The notes beneath the pieces are model-generated. The model had not been told where the DNA came from. It was given only the letters and a program-made list of their open reading frames with translations, and did no database searches. The position numbers were made by a program, and so were the translations under genes. A stretch of 64,000 bases of DNA from NCBI GenBank assembly GCA_028277225.1, contig JANQHB010000023.1, positions 9,042-73,041 of the forward strand. Direction: 5' to 3'. Source of the DNA: Chlorobium sp. (GTDB taxonomy: Bacteria > Bacteroidota > Chlorobiia > Chlorobiales > Chlorobiaceae). This document shows, piece after piece, positions 8,985-16,915 of this stretch (the first letter of the stretch is position 1; every line of letters starts with the position of its first letter).

Positions 8985-9725
8985 ATGATTATGAGCTCTG
9001 TAATTGATTCATTGTTGGAGAATCAGATGATAGCAGTCTTTTTGATTTTGATTATTTTTGGAGTGGTTGTTGTATTAGTGATAATGATTATATTTGCTTA
9101 TAATAATGGTCGTGATATAAGTGTTTTTGGAATAGAAATCAAGTCTGGTGAATTAAATGAGAAAAATGATTGTGAGGTTGAGAAAAATATGTTTACAATT
9201 TGTAACATAATGAGTGCTCATGATTTGTGGAGTGATTTTGAAGGGACGTTTTATGCATGGAATCCTTCCTGGCAAACAGAGCTGGTGACAAACCCGGATG
9301 ATTGGGCAGACGTTCATCTTCGAAGATATATGGATGGGAGTATTAAGCGTGTTGTTTATGCTGTTTCCAAACAACCGCTTGTAAAAAACGATTATGTTAA
9401 ATTTTTTTATTATGATGGCTTTAAGCGTTTCTTTCAGATTTTTACACAAAAAAATCCAACCATAATTCCACGGTTAGAAGAGAAATTAGAAGTGTATGTT
9501 GTAGATCAACTCCCTTCGAATCTAAGCTTTTTTTTAGGTACTAGTAGAAAACAAAAAAAAGAAATTGCCCTTCTGCTCATAAATGATGAGCCTTTTTGTA
9601 TAAATGGAACTCCAACAATTGCGTTTAAAACTGAAAATGAAGAAGTGGTCAATCAAATGAGAAATATGTTTTATGGTATTATGAATGAGGTTGAGTCAAC
9701 AAAGATAACATCTCTAGTTGGTTAA
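8985..9725 (+). CDS. Membrane-anchored protein of unknown function, AT-rich
   Basis: 246 residues. One long N-terminal membrane segment (about residues 13-38) is followed by a soluble domain. Its C-terminus (about 150-240: LLLINDEPFCINGTPTIAFKTENEEVVNQMRNMFYGIMNE) resembles the back half of phospholipase-D-like sensor domains such as those of TrmB-type effectors, where a hydrophobic strand, a surface substitution and an F-x4-W-like helix follow one another; the catalytic HKD motif is absent. That similarity is a pattern judgement, not a search result. It sits 30 bp before the nitrilase-fold gene on the same strand and both are clearly AT-rich relative to neighbours, suggesting a co-acquired pair. 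Confidence 0.6.
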   Translation: MIMSSVIDSLLENQMIAVFLILIIFGVVVVLVIMIIFAYNNGRDISVFGIEIKSGELNEKNDCEVEKNMFTICNIMSAHDLWSDFEGTFYAWNPSWQTELVTNPDDWADVHLRRYMDGSIKRVVYAVSKQPLVKNDYVKFFYYDGFKRFFQIFTQKNPTIIPRLEEKLEVYVVDQLPSNLSFFLGTSRKQKKEIALLLINDEPFCINGTPTIAFKTENEEVVNQMRNMFYGIMNEVESTKITSLVG

Positions 9726-9755
9726 AATAAAAAATGTCTTGATAATGGAGTCATA

Positions 9756-10589
9756 ATGCGAGTATTAGCTTTACAGCCCGATATAATGCCATCAGATACC
9801 CGTGATGAAAGGAATCAAAATATTGACGTAATTGTAGATAAATTAGAGCATATATTGGATGATAATGATCATTATAGTATTGATTTACTTGTGCTGCCTG
9901 AACTATGCACCATAGATTACTCACGATATGCTTTTGAAAGATTAAAGGTGTTGAGTGAGTCTTTACAAGGATATTCTGTTGACGCATTATCGGTTATTGC
10001 GAAAAAATACAAGACTTTTGTTAGTTTTGGTTTTCCCAGATCAACTGGTGATAAGTATAGGATCAGTAATGTTGTTTTGAATGAAAAAGGGTGCGTGATT
10101 TCTTATTATGATAAGCTTCATATTGCACAATTTGGAGCATCAATAGAAAAAGAATATTTTGATAAAGGTGAAGGGGTTTGTGTATTCTCATTGAAAAATT
10201 TTAAGGTAGGAGTTGTGATTTGTTATGACTTTAGATTTTCTGAATATCTTAGAGTTCTTGTGCATAAGCATAAGGTAGACTTTATTATACATCCAGTTGC
10301 TTTTACGGAAGATGAAACCTTTAGAAGCTGGCATGACTTTGTAGTTACACGTGCTCTTGAAAATCAAGTTTACTTCTTGAGTTTGAATAGAGCTGGGGAT
10401 GCATGGGGGAACTCAATATTTTGTCCGCCATGGGTGGGTGGAAACTTTAGAGAGGAAAAATTTGGGAAAAGTGAAGAGTATCGGTTGTTTGACCTGGATA
10501 TAGAAGATATAAAAATGATACGTGAAAAATATTCATTTAATCATGACAGAGTTGAATGCTACGAATCGCTTCGTAATATTCAGCTATAA
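9756..10589 (+). CDS. Carbon-nitrogen hydrolase (nitrilase superfamily)
   Basis: 277 residues, full length for the fold. The catalytic triad is present: Glu in LLVLPELCT (around residue 49), Lys in YYDKLHIAQFG (about 120) and Cys in VVICYDFRFSE (about 153). Members cleave amide or nitrile bonds or transfer acyl groups; the substrate cannot be read here. AT-rich codon use unlike the flanking housekeeping genes and tight linkage to the membrane-anchored gene upstream point to horizontal acquisition. Nitrilase domains also occur fused to reverse transcriptases in some defence systems, but no such partner is nearby. Confidence 0.85.
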   Translation: MRVLALQPDIMPSDTRDERNQNIDVIVDKLEHILDDNDHYSIDLLVLPELCTIDYSRYAFERLKVLSESLQGYSVDALSVIAKKYKTFVSFGFPRSTGDKYRISNVVLNEKGCVISYYDKLHIAQFGASIEKEYFDKGEGVCVFSLKNFKVGVVICYDFRFSEYLRVLVHKHKVDFIIHPVAFTEDETFRSWHDFVVTRALENQVYFLSLNRAGDAWGNSIFCPPWVGGNFREEKFGKSEEYRLFDLDIEDIKMIREKYSFNHDRVECYESLRNIQL

Positions 10590-10669
10590 TGTTATGCGCT
10601 CAAACCATATACCAAGAAAAGAATAATTGCTGAAGCAAAGCCTGTTTTATAAAACAAAAGGAAGTTTAA

Positions 10670-10996
10670 ATGTCTATAGAAAAACATATAAGGGAAATAC
10701 TCACTGAATATCAGGAGAAACTTGGGAGTATACTCGATGACAGGTTGGAATCCGTGGTGTTGTACGGCTCTCAGGCGCGGGGAGATACGGAGGATGAATC
10801 CGACATTGATGTGCTGTGCGTCATGAAAAATTCATTCAACTATGGAGAACTGATCGACAAGACATCACAGGCGACGGCGGAAATAAGCATGAAGCACGGG
10901 ATGACACTGTCGAGGGCATTCGTTACCAGTGCGGATTTCAAAACCATGAAAACTCCTTTTCTTATGAACATCAGACGGGAAGGATTGACGGTTTGA
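10670..10996 (+). CDS. Minimal nucleotidyltransferase (MNT/MntA-like), no HEPN partner
   Basis: 108 residues of the DNA-polymerase-beta-like fold. The active-site block VVLYGSQARGDTEDESDIDVLCV (about residues 28-50) holds the GS-x10-DxD signature. AGGAAG lies 7 bp before the ATG. MntA proteins usually neutralise a HEPN toxin (HepT) encoded next to them by AMPylation; here the next gene is an alcohol dehydrogenase 5 bp away and no HEPN frame is visible on either side. It may be a stand-alone nucleotidyltransferase or a leftover antitoxin. Confidence 0.85.
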   Translation: MSIEKHIREILTEYQEKLGSILDDRLESVVLYGSQARGDTEDESDIDVLCVMKNSFNYGELIDKTSQATAEISMKHGMTLSRAFVTSADFKTMKTPFLMNIRREGLTV

Positions 10997-11001
10997 GTAC
11001 T

Positions 11002-12030
11002 ATGAAAGCCCACATTATAGAACGCATTACCGACCTGTCACTGAACACTGATCCGTTGAGCATGGTCGAGATGCCGGTTCCCGAACCTGCTGCAGGGGAG
11101 GTGCTGCTGAAGGTGAGGACGTGCGGGGTTTGTCATACGGAGCTTGATGAGATCGAGGGAAGGACACCTCCGGCTTTTTTCCCGGTTGTTCTGGGACATC
11201 AGGTTGTGGGTGAGGTTGTGGTTCATGGGGACGGGGTGAGCGAGCCTGCAATCGGGAGCAGGGTAGGGGTGGCCTGGATTTATTCTGCCTGCGGGAAATG
11301 TGATCTCTGTCTTGATGGAAAGGAGAATCTCTGCCCGGATTTTCGTGCGACCGGGCGGGACGCTCATGGTGGCTATGCGGAGTATATGGTTGTTCCGGTT
11401 GCGTATGCCTATCCGATACCTGACAACTTTTCAGATGCCGAAGCAGCGCCTTTGCTCTGCGCGGGGGCTGTCGGGTACCGGTCGTTAAAGCTTTTGAATC
11501 TCAAGAACGGCCAGCCTGCCGGACTGACAGGTTTCGGGGCTTCGGCGCATCTTGTATTGAAAATGATGCACTACCTCTATCCCGATTCACCGGTGCATGT
11601 CTTTGCCCGCAATCCGGAGGAACGGGAATTTGCTTTTTCACTGGGTGCCGTCTGGGCGGGGGATACGACCGATAGTGCTCCCGAGCCGCTGGCGGGTATC
11701 ATCGATACGACACCGGTCTGGCTGCCGGTGCTTTCCGCCCTGGAAAATCTCATGCCCTCGGGACGTCTCGTGATCAACGCGATCCGCAAGGAGTCGATCG
11801 ATACGAAGGTGCTTTCAGGCCTCGATTATGCCACGCATCTCTGGATGGAAAAGGAGATCAAGAGTGTTGCCAACGTTGCCTCGGCCGATGTGCGGGAGTT
11901 CCTGAAAATTGCGGGTGAGATGGACTTGAAACCGGACGTACAGCTCTATCCTTTTGAAGAGGCAAACAAGGCGCTCATGGATATCAAGCAGCGCAGGATC
12001 AGGGGGGCGAAGGTGCTGAGTGTTGAGTGA
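11002..12030 (+). CDS. Zinc-dependent alcohol dehydrogenase family protein
   Basis: 342 residues from ATG 11002; a longer in-frame extension back to 10816 only overlaps the previous gene and was dropped. Medium-chain dehydrogenase: catalytic zinc ligand in RTCGVCHTELDEIEGR, the GHQVVGEV block, and structural zinc cysteines in CGKCDLCLDGKENLC (about residues 92-106). The Rossmann part is around GLTGFGASAHLVLKM (about 172-186). Oxidises an alcohol or reduces an aldehyde with NAD(P); substrate unknown. The last codons (CTGAGTGTTGAGTGA) already have the heptamer pattern of the repeat array that follows. Confidence 0.9.
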   Translation: MKAHIIERITDLSLNTDPLSMVEMPVPEPAAGEVLLKVRTCGVCHTELDEIEGRTPPAFFPVVLGHQVVGEVVVHGDGVSEPAIGSRVGVAWIYSACGKCDLCLDGKENLCPDFRATGRDAHGGYAEYMVVPVAYAYPIPDNFSDAEAAPLLCAGAVGYRSLKLLNLKNGQPAGLTGFGASAHLVLKMMHYLYPDSPVHVFARNPEEREFAFSLGAVWAGDTTDSAPEPLAGIIDTTPVWLPVLSALENLMPSGRLVINAIRKESIDTKVLSGLDYATHLWMEKEIKSVANVASADVREFLKIAGEMDLKPDVQLYPFEEANKALMDIKQRRIRGAKVLSVE

Positions 12031-12305
12031 TGATTGTGGGGTGTGGGATGGAAGAAGTGCCGAGTCCTGAGTGCCGAGCGCTGAGAGAAGAAAAAAGCAA
12101 TGAGCAGCGATTTGGGATACTTTATAATATTGTTTTTTTGCGTTGTCTAATGATTTTTTCCCATCACGATTAACGATTCACGGTTTTCCTTTTTGTCTTT
12201 TCCTCCACTTTGAACGTGACTCGACAAATAACCATCTTCTCCCAATACCCAATACCCAATACCCAATACCCAATACCCAATACCCAATACCGAATAATTA
12301 AGGAT
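12031..12305 (+). repeat. Composite heptanucleotide-repeat element, copy A2
   Basis: Starts at the adh stop codon. Contains diverged heptamers (TCCTGAG, TGCCGAG, CGCTGAG), GAAGAAAAAAGCAATGAG, the block TTTTTGTCTTTTCCTCCACTTTGAA, and then at 12241-12289 seven perfect copies of CCCAATA followed by one CCGAATA. Same order of blocks as the copies at 7060 and 61719. Confidence 0.8.
12241..12296 (+). repeat. Tandem heptamer array (CCCAATA)7 plus one variant unit
   Basis: Seven identical 7-bp units and an eighth reading CCGAATA. The unit is far too short for CRISPR and has no spacers. It resembles the heptameric short tandemly repeated repetitive sequences known from filamentous cyanobacteria. It lies in the 3' gap between the converging adh and zupT genes. 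Confidence 0.95.
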
Positions 12306-12319
12306 GTTCGGTGGCAGTG

Positions 12320-13126
12320 TTATATCAAAAGCAGGAGGCTTACGGCCATGACTGCCATGCCGATGACGAGGCCTGAAATGGCCAGGTGGTGTTCACCGTA
12401 TTCTTCGGCTGTCGGCAGCAGTTCGTCGAGCGAGATGTAAACCATAATGCCGGCGACTCCGGCAAGGACGAGGCTGAAGACAAGCGGGGTAAGGAAAGGG
12501 CGGAGCACGAGGTAGCCGATAACGGCTCCAAGCGGTTCTGCCAGGCCGGAAAGAAACGAGTAACTGAAGGCTTTGCCTTTGCTTTTTGTGGCAAAGTAGA
12601 CAGGAACGGCAACAGCCATGCCTTCGGGTATGTTGTGCAGTGCAATGGTTGCTGCTATGACGATGCCGAGATTCTGGTCGGAAAGCGCACTGAAGAAAAC
12701 TGCCAGACCTTCAGGAAAATTGTGAATGGCAATGGCAATTGCCGTGAATATCCCCATTCGGTAGAGCTTGCTTTCCTCAGGTTCTTCGTCTTCGATAGTG
12801 CCGGCAAGCGACATTTCATGAGGGTTTCCGATATGAGGCATTAACAGGTCGATGATCCATATGATGCCTATGCCTGCGAAAAATGCAGCAGTCGTGATCC
12901 ACGCGGCAGCGCTTTCCGACATTTCTTCAAGGATAGAAGCCTGTGCCTCAGGAAGTATTTCGGCAAACGAGACGTAGAGCATGATGCCGGCTGAAAAGCC
13001 AAGGGCAAAAGTCAGAAAGCGTTTGTTGGTGTGATGGACTGTCAATGCAAGAACGCTGCCGATGCCTGTTGACAGTCCGGCAAGAAGTGTGAGCGAAAGC
13101 GCGGGAAGCATCTCGGCAGAGATCAT
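12320..13126 (-). CDS. zupT: ZIP-family divalent metal transporter ZupT
   Basis: 268 residues with eight predicted membrane segments. The two metal-binding helices show HNFPEG and HNIPEG (around residues 141-146 and 176-181), the ZIP signature, and a variable loop rich in Glu/Asp between TM3 and TM4 (EDEEPEES). Imports zinc and possibly iron or other divalent cations through the inner membrane. Length and motifs match bacterial ZupT. Single gene preceded by a small unknown gene on the same strand. Confidence 0.92.
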   Translation of the reverse strand: MISAEMLPALSLTLLAGLSTGIGSVLALTVHHTNKRFLTFALGFSAGIMLYVSFAEILPEAQASILEEMSESAAAWITTAAFFAGIGIIWIIDLLMPHIGNPHEMSLAGTIEDEEPEESKLYRMGIFTAIAIAIHNFPEGLAVFFSALSDQNLGIVIAATIALHNIPEGMAVAVPVYFATKSKGKAFSYSFLSGLAEPLGAVIGYLVLRPFLTPLVFSLVLAGVAGIMVYISLDELLPTAEEYGEHHLAISGLVIGMAVMAVSLLLLI

Positions 13127-13165
13127 GTTGGGTGGTTTTGTGTTATCCGGCGGGCTGCTGCGCGT

Positions 13166-13513
13166 TTATCCGGAAGTTTTTGCTTCAATTGTTTTAATCA
13201 ACGTTTTTACGTCCGGAATGTCCTCGATTTCTTCTCTCGACAGCAGGAGTTCAAGCGTTTCACTCTGCTTGAGAACGACGGGATAATCGTATTCCTTGTT
13301 GTATTTTTTTTTGAACTCATCCCGATGGAGAAACTCCATTTCGGTGGATGAGGATTCCCTGAAATCTTTCCATATCCTGTTTTCGGTAAAGGTGTCGTGC
13401 GTCAATGCGCACAAGCCGCACTGGTAGGTTTCAGGGCTGAACAGCTTGTGTCCGATGTCAAAAAGGCCGCTGACCGGGTCGCTGTCTGCATTATAAACAA
13501 AAACCAGTTTCAT
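13166..13513 (-). CDS. Conserved small protein with CGLCALTH motif
   Basis: 115 residues, function unknown. The N-terminus KLVFVYNADSDPVSGLFD and the cysteine motif CGLCALTHDTF (about residues 31-41) belong to a conserved family found in Bacteroidota/Chlorobi, sometimes labelled GTPase without evidence; no P-loop is present. The CxxC and the beta-strand start suggest a thioredoxin-like small redox protein, but this is inference. Lies 39 bp upstream of zupT on the same strand and may be co-transcribed. Confidence 0.72.
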   Translation of the reverse strand: MKLVFVYNADSDPVSGLFDIGHKLFSPETYQCGLCALTHDTFTENRIWKDFRESSSTEMEFLHRDEFKKKYNKEYDYPVVLKQSETLELLLSREEIEDIPDVKTLIKTIEAKTSG

Positions 13514-13604
13514 CGTTGCCTGGGGTTGATGTTACGAAAAAATTCTAATTTAGAATATATCTAAATAACGCACATTGTCCGGATCAGGTTCCTTGTTATT
13601 ATGA

Positions 13605-13799
13605 TCCTGAATTGACCGATTGTCGAGCCCCGTGAAATATCTGGTCTGATTTCACGGGGCCACAGATGCAGGGCACAGGGAAAAGGGAGCATCAAAAGGT
13701 AAAAGCCAAAGGTCAAGAGCCTATGACTCAATAACAGATTGTCTTTGATAAACGTGCTAGTACTGAGCATAGCAATGAATCGGGACGCTCAGTTCAGGA
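13605..13799 (+). mobile_element. MITE-like element, copy B1
   Basis: 195 bp bounded by inverted ends TCCTGAATTGA (13605-13615) and TCAGTTCAGGA (13789-13799). Inside is a strong hairpin (CCCCGTGAAAT pairing with ATTTCACGGGG near 13629-13660) and the segment AACAGATTGTCTTTGATAAA. The same ends and interior recur in inverted orientation at 47555-47775, and the ends recur at 46477-46565. The right end overlaps the stop codon of the neighbouring LOG gene. Confidence 0.75.
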
Positions 13800-14333
13800 T
13801 GATACAATCTTGTATATATCTTCGACAGTGTCGCATCTGTGGTAGAGCAGCTTATGATCAGGTCTGACCAGTTTTTTTTCAGCAAGCTTTTCAAAGAACT
13901 CAAGAAGCGGCTCCCATATCCCATCGATATTGAACAGTATGATGGGCTTGTCGTGGTGGCCGAGATGCCGCCAGGTGATGATCTCCATCAATTCATCGAG
14001 CGTTCCGAAGCCACCGGGCAGGATAATGAATGCATCTGCAAAGTCTGCGAGCTTCATTTTCCTCTCATGCATCGATTCGACGATATGCAGCTCGGTTATG
14101 CCATAATGAGCAATTTCTTTTTCTTCGAGAAATCTTGGTATGACTCCTCTTGCTGTTCCGCCGTGCTGCATCACTGCACTGGCAATGCAGCCCATCAGTC
14201 CGACATTGCCGCCGCCAAATACAAGCGAAACATCTCGTTCGGCAAGACCCTTGCCAAGCTCGGCAGCGCTGCTGTAATAGCTTTCAGGCAGGCTGTTGCT
14301 CGAACTGCAGTATACTGTAACTGATTTTGCCAT
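13794..14333 (-). CDS. LOG-family (TIGR00730) Rossmann-fold protein, nucleoside 5'-monophosphate phosphoribohydrolase-like
   Basis: 179 residues. The family signature PGGFGTLDELME (around residues 106-117) and the glycine-rich FGGGNVGLMG near residue 40 are intact, as is the ESMHERK block with its conserved Arg. Such enzymes release a base from a nucleoside monophosphate, as in cytokinin activation; the bacterial substrate is often unknown. The final codon and stop come from the end of MITE copy B1, so the C-terminus may have been altered by that insertion. Confidence 0.88.
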   Translation of the reverse strand: MAKSVTVYCSSSNSLPESYYSSAAELGKGLAERDVSLVFGGGNVGLMGCIASAVMQHGGTARGVIPRFLEEKEIAHYGITELHIVESMHERKMKLADFADAFIILPGGFGTLDELMEIITWRHLGHHDKPIILFNIDGIWEPLLEFFEKLAEKKLVRPDHKLLYHRCDTVEDIYKIVSS

Positions 14334-14344
14334 ATGTATGAGTG

Positions 14345-14635
14345 AATATTAATTCTGTGATGGGTATTGGGTAGCAGGTATTCGGGGAAGATAGTTTTTT
14401 TGAGTTGTTTTCAGAGTGGACGAAAGGACCAAAAGGACAAAAAGGAAAACCGTGAATCGTAAATCGTGAATCGTGATGGGGAAAAAATCATTAGACAACG
14501 CAACAAATCAATATTGGAAAGTATTCCAAATCGCTGCTGCTCATTGCTTTTTTCTTCTCTCAGCGCTCGGTACTCAGCACTTCTTCCCCCCCACATCCTA
14601 CACCCCACAATCTTCCTACCTGTTTTTCGTGATAC
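14345..14635 (-). repeat. Composite heptanucleotide-repeat element, copy A3 (inverted)
   Basis: Reverse-strand version of the same element: starts from the right with the GTGGGGT/GTAGGAT heptamers (complement of CACATCCTACACCCCAC near 14592), then GCTGAGAGAAGAAAAAAGCAATGAG, a shared stretch that also occurs in A2 (AACGCAACAAATCA region and its complement), GTGAATC-type heptamers (14452-14474), the CCTTTTTGTCCTTTTGGTC block and a short TACCCAATACCC end. A3 and A2 are the closest pair. Confidence 0.75.
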
Positions 14636-15230
14636 TGTCGTCAGATCGTTGATAGACATAGGTTGCCGGTTTATCGATTTTTTTGACGGTATATCGTTTC
14701 GAAGCACGTTCCCAGAGTTCGGTGTCTTCTGCGTAATCGACGTCGGAAAATCCTTCGAGTGAAACAAACAGTTCACGTCTGCCAAAAAAAGTTCCCCCAA
14801 GGGCACATTTCCGGATATGTATTTTTCTTTCCGGATGATGACAGTCGGTGACATAAACATCATCGTCTCCGCAAAAACCGCCTGAAAGCAGGTCGATCTC
14901 GGGATGTGTTTCAAGATAGTTCAAACGTGAAGCAAGATGTTCCGGCAGATAGTAGTCGTCACTGTCGAGAAACGTGATATAGCTTCCAAACGAAGCCTGG
15001 ATCCCGGCGTTCCTTGACAAAGCGGGTTTCCGGTTTGAATGCTTCATGTAGCGGATGTTGGGATGTTTGTCGATAAAACCGGAAATCCGTTCGAACGTCT
15101 TATCGGTGCTGCCGTCATCGACGAGTATCAGTTCCCAGTCCCTGCAGGTCTGTTCAATGACACTTTGTATTGCGTTCGTCACTGTTTTTTCCCGGTTGTA
15201 GGTCGGGATAATGACCGATATGGCTGGCAT
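14616..15230 (-). CDS. Family 2 glycosyltransferase
   Basis: 204 residues from ATG 15230; the in-frame start five codons upstream is less likely because the domain starts at once with PAISVIIPTYNRE. GT-A fold hallmarks: VIIPTYNR, LILVDDGSTDKT (about residues 35-46), the DxD-like FLDSDDYYL (about 88-96) and the acid ED in the DVDYAEDTELWERA block. Transfers a sugar from a nucleotide-sugar, probably to a surface polysaccharide or glycolipid. It is short for the family and has no membrane segment. Third gene of the chlorophyll synthase-yjbQ group, 33 bp after yjbQ. Confidence 0.88.
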   Translation of the reverse strand: MPAISVIIPTYNREKTVTNAIQSVIEQTCRDWELILVDDGSTDKTFERISGFIDKHPNIRYMKHSNRKPALSRNAGIQASFGSYITFLDSDDYYLPEHLASRLNYLETHPEIDLLSGGFCGDDDVYVTDCHHPERKIHIRKCALGGTFFGRRELFVSLEGFSDVDYAEDTELWERASKRYTVKKIDKPATYVYQRSDDSITKNR

Positions 15231-15263
15231 GAGTGAAAATAGCATGTGTATTCAGGTATGGGA

Positions 15264-15683
15264 TCACGATTCTCCAACAAGCTGAACGAACACTTCGCGG
15301 TCGCGGTGACGGTTGTCATGATCGATATAGACTATCTGCTGCCATGTTCCGCGTACCAGTTTTCCGCTGCTTACAGGCATTGTCACTCCAGGTCCCATCA
15401 GCGAGGCTCTCATATGCGAGAAACCATTATCGTCTCCCCAGGTTTCCGAGTGACGGCTGCGTTCCTTGCTTGATATGAGCCGTTCGAGTTTTTCTTTCAT
15501 GTCTTCGACAAGGGCGGGTTCGAATTCAATAGTTGTTATCGATGCGGTGGAGCCAATGGCGGAGATACAGGCAATACCTTCATTGATCCCGGATTTGGCA
15601 ATTATGTTTTCCACCTGTGATGTCATATCGATGATATCCGAGTAGCCTTTGGTTTTGAGATGAATGGTTCCGGAATAGGTCAT
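15264..15683 (-). CDS. yjbQ: YjbQ family protein (UPF0047, secondary thiamine-phosphate synthase type)
   Basis: 139 residues. The frame stays open far upstream (to 16280) but that part only shadows the chlorophyll synthase gene; the start is the ATG at 15683, whose ATGA overlaps the upstream stop codon. Conserved features are INEGIACISAIGSTASITTIEFEP, and WGDDNGFSHMRASLMGPGVTMPV followed by GTWQQIVYIDHDNR. The E. coli homologue has weak thiamine-phosphate synthase activity; the true role is uncertain. The ATGA overlap implies translational coupling to the chlorophyll synthase gene. Confidence 0.88.
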   Translation of the reverse strand: MTYSGTIHLKTKGYSDIIDMTSQVENIIAKSGINEGIACISAIGSTASITTIEFEPALVEDMKEKLERLISSKERSRHSETWGDDNGFSHMRASLMGPGVTMPVSSGKLVRGTWQQIVYIDHDNRHRDREVFVQLVGES

Positions 15684-16681
15684 AGCCTGAAATTTTGTAT
15701 TGCCAGTGCGCAGACAAGCATTCCTGCTACCAGGAAATTCTGTGCTATTGCATTGTATCGAACATCCATTGTTCTGGGTGAACGTACAAGGCCGAACTGC
15801 AGCATAAACTGAGGGATGATGAGGAAGGCGACAATCAGGGCATAGAACGGCTGATTCAGCATCAACACATAGACAACTGCCATGAGCTGACCCAGATTGA
15901 TCAAAACAGCAGCAATGACGGCCGCGTTTTTTTCGCCGTATGCGACCGGCAGCGTCCGGATCCCTATCTGACGGTCTCCCTCTATCGATTTGAAATCGTT
16001 GATCGTCATGGTGCCTGTGCTGGAGATGGTGAAGAGCGTTGCGACAGTCAGTGATGGAAGGAGCGATACAAGGGTGAAATCGGGATTGTATGCAATTTCG
16101 CCTGCTAACCAGGGGATCACAAGGTAGGAGATGGCGACAATGATGTTGCCTGCCCAGAGCCGCTTTTTGAGTTTTATGGGATTGGCACTGTACAGGTGCG
16201 CGTTGACGATGCCGACGACAACGTAAAGGGCGATGAGCGGATGGATCAGGTAGCCGACAAGGACCGAGAGCAGCGACCATACGGCAATCAGAATTGTTGC
16301 GTTCCTGAGCGATATTTCACCGCCCGGGATAGGACGACGGGGTTCGTTGATTTCGTCGAGGTCGCGATCGAAATAATCATTGAGCATCTGACAGGTACCG
16401 CTGGCCAGGGGGCCGGTCAGGAGAACACCGAGAAGAAACTTGACGCCAAATAAATCAGACCACCCGAAGGCTCCACTGGCAACAGCGCCGCATAAAAAGC
16501 TCCAGATAACAGGAATCCATGTGACCGGTTTCAGGAAACGTATGAGGAGGGCGATATTGGAAAGGCGGCCCGATGTTCTTTTCGGGGGTTGGACCTGTTT
16601 GCGATATTCGAGAGATGGATTGAACGCTTTTTCGAGCTCAGGTTTCCCGTTCGAACGCTTTTTCTGGAATATATCGGTCAC
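15680..16681 (-). CDS. bchG/chlG: (Bacterio)chlorophyll synthase, UbiA prenyltransferase family (BchG/ChlG type)
   Basis: Attaches the isoprenoid alcohol tail to (bacterio)chlorophyllide in the membrane, the last step of chlorophyll synthesis. 333 residues with eight to nine membrane segments after a polar 40-residue N-terminus. The first prenyl-diphosphate/Mg site reads NDYFDRDLDEINEPRRPIP (about residues 101-119), the NEPxRPIP form that distinguishes chlorophyll synthases from other UbiA proteins; the second site is NDFKSIEGDR (about 222-231). Green sulfur bacteria have three such enzymes (BchG, ChlG, BchK); from sequence alone I cannot separate BchG from ChlG. Coupled by ATGA overlap to yjbQ. 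Confidence 0.87.
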   Translation of the reverse strand: MTDIFQKKRSNGKPELEKAFNPSLEYRKQVQPPKRTSGRLSNIALLIRFLKPVTWIPVIWSFLCGAVASGAFGWSDLFGVKFLLGVLLTGPLASGTCQMLNDYFDRDLDEINEPRRPIPGGEISLRNATILIAVWSLLSVLVGYLIHPLIALYVVVGIVNAHLYSANPIKLKKRLWAGNIIVAISYLVIPWLAGEIAYNPDFTLVSLLPSLTVATLFTISSTGTMTINDFKSIEGDRQIGIRTLPVAYGEKNAAVIAAVLINLGQLMAVVYVLMLNQPFYALIVAFLIIPQFMLQFGLVRSPRTMDVRYNAIAQNFLVAGMLVCALAIQNFRL

Positions 16682-16864
16682 CCTGTTACGTTTGTGATTG
16701 TTTTTTCAAGGTCCAAAAAGTTCACGTAAAGCTACTGAACCGGATGGCATATCACAAATCCTCAGAGATTTTATGACATCGTATTCGGGATCATCTGATC
16801 TGTTCGCGATGGTGCATTCGATTGCACAAACGTTTTATGACAGAGAAACGGGGTGTGGGGGAAT

Positions 16865-16895
16865 AAAAAAGCGGCCGGTGCAGCCGGCCGCTTTT
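16865..16895 (-). terminator. Rho-independent terminator of the ferredoxin gene
   Basis: GCGGCCGG pairs with CCGGCCGC around a short loop (16871-16891); on the minus strand it is followed by TTTTTT. It lies 20 bp after the ferredoxin stop codon. On the plus strand only four T residues follow, so minus-strand use is favoured. Confidence 0.9.
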
Positions 16896-16915
16896 CAAGA
16901 AAAACCTTGAGATTT

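Noticed and set aside
9756..10589. Reverse-transcriptase-nitrilase defence system
   Set aside because: The nitrilase fold is present but no reverse transcriptase is fused or adjacent.
10816..11001. N-terminal extension of the alcohol dehydrogenase
   Set aside because: Overlaps the nucleotidyltransferase, whose active-site motif is in the other frame; the dehydrogenase family starts near MKAHII.
15684..16280. N-terminal extension of yjbQ
   Set aside because: It only shadows the chlorophyll synthase in another frame; the YjbQ family begins at the ATG at 15683.
16698..16910. 70-residue plus-strand frame between chlorophyll synthase and ferredoxin
   Set aside because: It runs through the ferredoxin terminator and lacks any start signal.
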